A stretch of DNA of 5,503 bases from contig DKBN01000037.1 of assembly GCA_002451235.1 (NCBI GenBank), positions 6,258-11,760 of the forward strand. Reading direction: 5' to 3'. Shown piece by piece: positions 5,134-5,503 of this stretch. Position 1 is the first letter of the stretch. Every line of letters begins with the position of its first letter. This stretch comes from Patescibacteria group bacterium UBA6899. Its GTDB lineage: Bacteria; Patescibacteriota; Minisyncoccia; Phycocordibacterales; UBA6899. A program made the position numbers and the translations under genes. The notes under the pieces were generated by a model that did no database searches, was not told the origin of the DNA, and was given only the letters and a program-made list of their open reading frames with translations.

Positions 5134-5503
5134 TCAATCAGCAGATCCAGAAGTTCGGGGAATTTATCCGACTTGAGACTACTCAAAACAAAGTGACCCT
5201 TCCCTTTAAATTCTTTGAATTCAGCACTTGGAAGTTTGGCCTTTAGTGTTTCAATTGTCGACAATATCTCCCGATCATCGTCCGTTGAATATACGATGAT
5301 GAGTCTGTCTGTCAGAGCGACAATCTTTGGGTTAATATCAAACTGAAAAAAATTGGGGTCTATAACTTTTTTCGGATCAAGCCACGGTGCAACAAGCACA
5401 ACCCTCCCAACTCGCTGGTTATTTTCACTGAGCCATCTGACCAAGAACCCACCACCGCAACTATGGCCGACCAATATAGTATTTGGCTCTAGACTAGCAT
5501 CTT
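5130..5503 (-). CDS. RBBP9/YdeN-like serine hydrolase, alpha/beta fold (5' end missing)
   Basis: This is a small alpha/beta-hydrolase domain resembling the RBBP9/YdeN family (Ser_hydrolase), usually 170-190 residues; about 123 are visible. The frame is open to the right edge (first residues DASLEPNTI), so TTG at 5474 is internal and the true start lies outside. From that TTG codon as residue 1: strand plus nucleophile elbow GHSCGG with Ser5 (codon at 5460-5462), VVLVAPW at 25-31, then strand LIIVYSTDDD at 58-67 supplying the acid (one of D65-D67), and GKGHF at 91-95 with catalytic His94. The triad order is normal and the C-terminus ends on a helix. No signal peptide can be judged. The gene converges on rpmG and is AT-richer than everything to its left. 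Physiological substrates of the family are poorly defined, so no reaction beyond putative ester or amide hydrolysis is claimed. Confidence 0.85.
   Translation of the reverse strand, partial: DASLEPNTILVGHSCGGGFLVRWLSENNQRVGRVVLVAPWLDPKKVIDPNFFQFDINPKIVALTDRLIIVYSTDDDREILSTIETLKAKLPSAEFKEFKGKGHFVLSSLKSDKFPELLDLLID

Noticed and set aside
1..5503. CRISPR array, insertion sequence, phage or defence module
   Set aside because: No regularly spaced repeats, transposase, integrase or nuclease motifs are visible; the genes are housekeeping apart from the exporter and the edge hydrolase.

Overview
The window is 5.5 kb of compact, gene-dense bacterial DNA. Hand counts give about 60% GC in a sample of the alanine racemase gene (4321-4440) and about 42% in the gene at the right edge (5161-5460). 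Several features suggest a Candidate Phyla Radiation (Patescibacteria/Parcubacteria-like) genome, with moderate confidence. These are very short spacers, genes starting without a Shine-Dalgarno sequence, a cysteine-free ribosomal protein L33 and divergent active-site motifs in the alanine racemase. No phylogenetic marker in the window settles the lineage. All stop codons read normally under the standard bacterial code.

Layout, left to right. The 3' two-thirds of a ClpB disaggregase gene runs in from the left edge (1-1909) and ends at a rho-independent terminator. A tRNA-Tyr(GUA) gene with encoded CCA follows (1976-2062). Only 28 bp later comes a two-gene ABC-2 exporter: a DrrA-like ATPase from GTG 2091, then a six-helix permease overlapping it by 4 bp. 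The ATPase start sits immediately downstream of an extended -10 box, so its mRNA is probably leaderless. An alanine racemase gene (3653-4810) begins 6 bp after the permease and is probably in the same operon. A small gene for ribosomal protein L33 (4852-5007), not previously delimited by long ORFs, closes the plus-strand block. Its stop codon lies inside a 12-bp perfect stem that can terminate transcription in both directions.

The right end differs. A 122-bp spacer (5008-5129) holds a GC-rich inverted repeat and other small repeats. Beyond it, on the minus strand and running off the right edge, is the 3' part of an RBBP9/YdeN-like serine hydrolase gene that is clearly AT-richer than its neighbours, possibly acquired horizontally.

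Functionally this is mostly housekeeping: protein disaggregation, translation (tRNA-Tyr, L33), D-alanine supply for peptidoglycan, and an exporter of unknown substrate. I see no CRISPR array, insertion sequence, phage gene or recognisable defence system. The points most worth a second look are the leaderless exporter promoter, the active-site substitutions in the racemase and the composition break at the right end.
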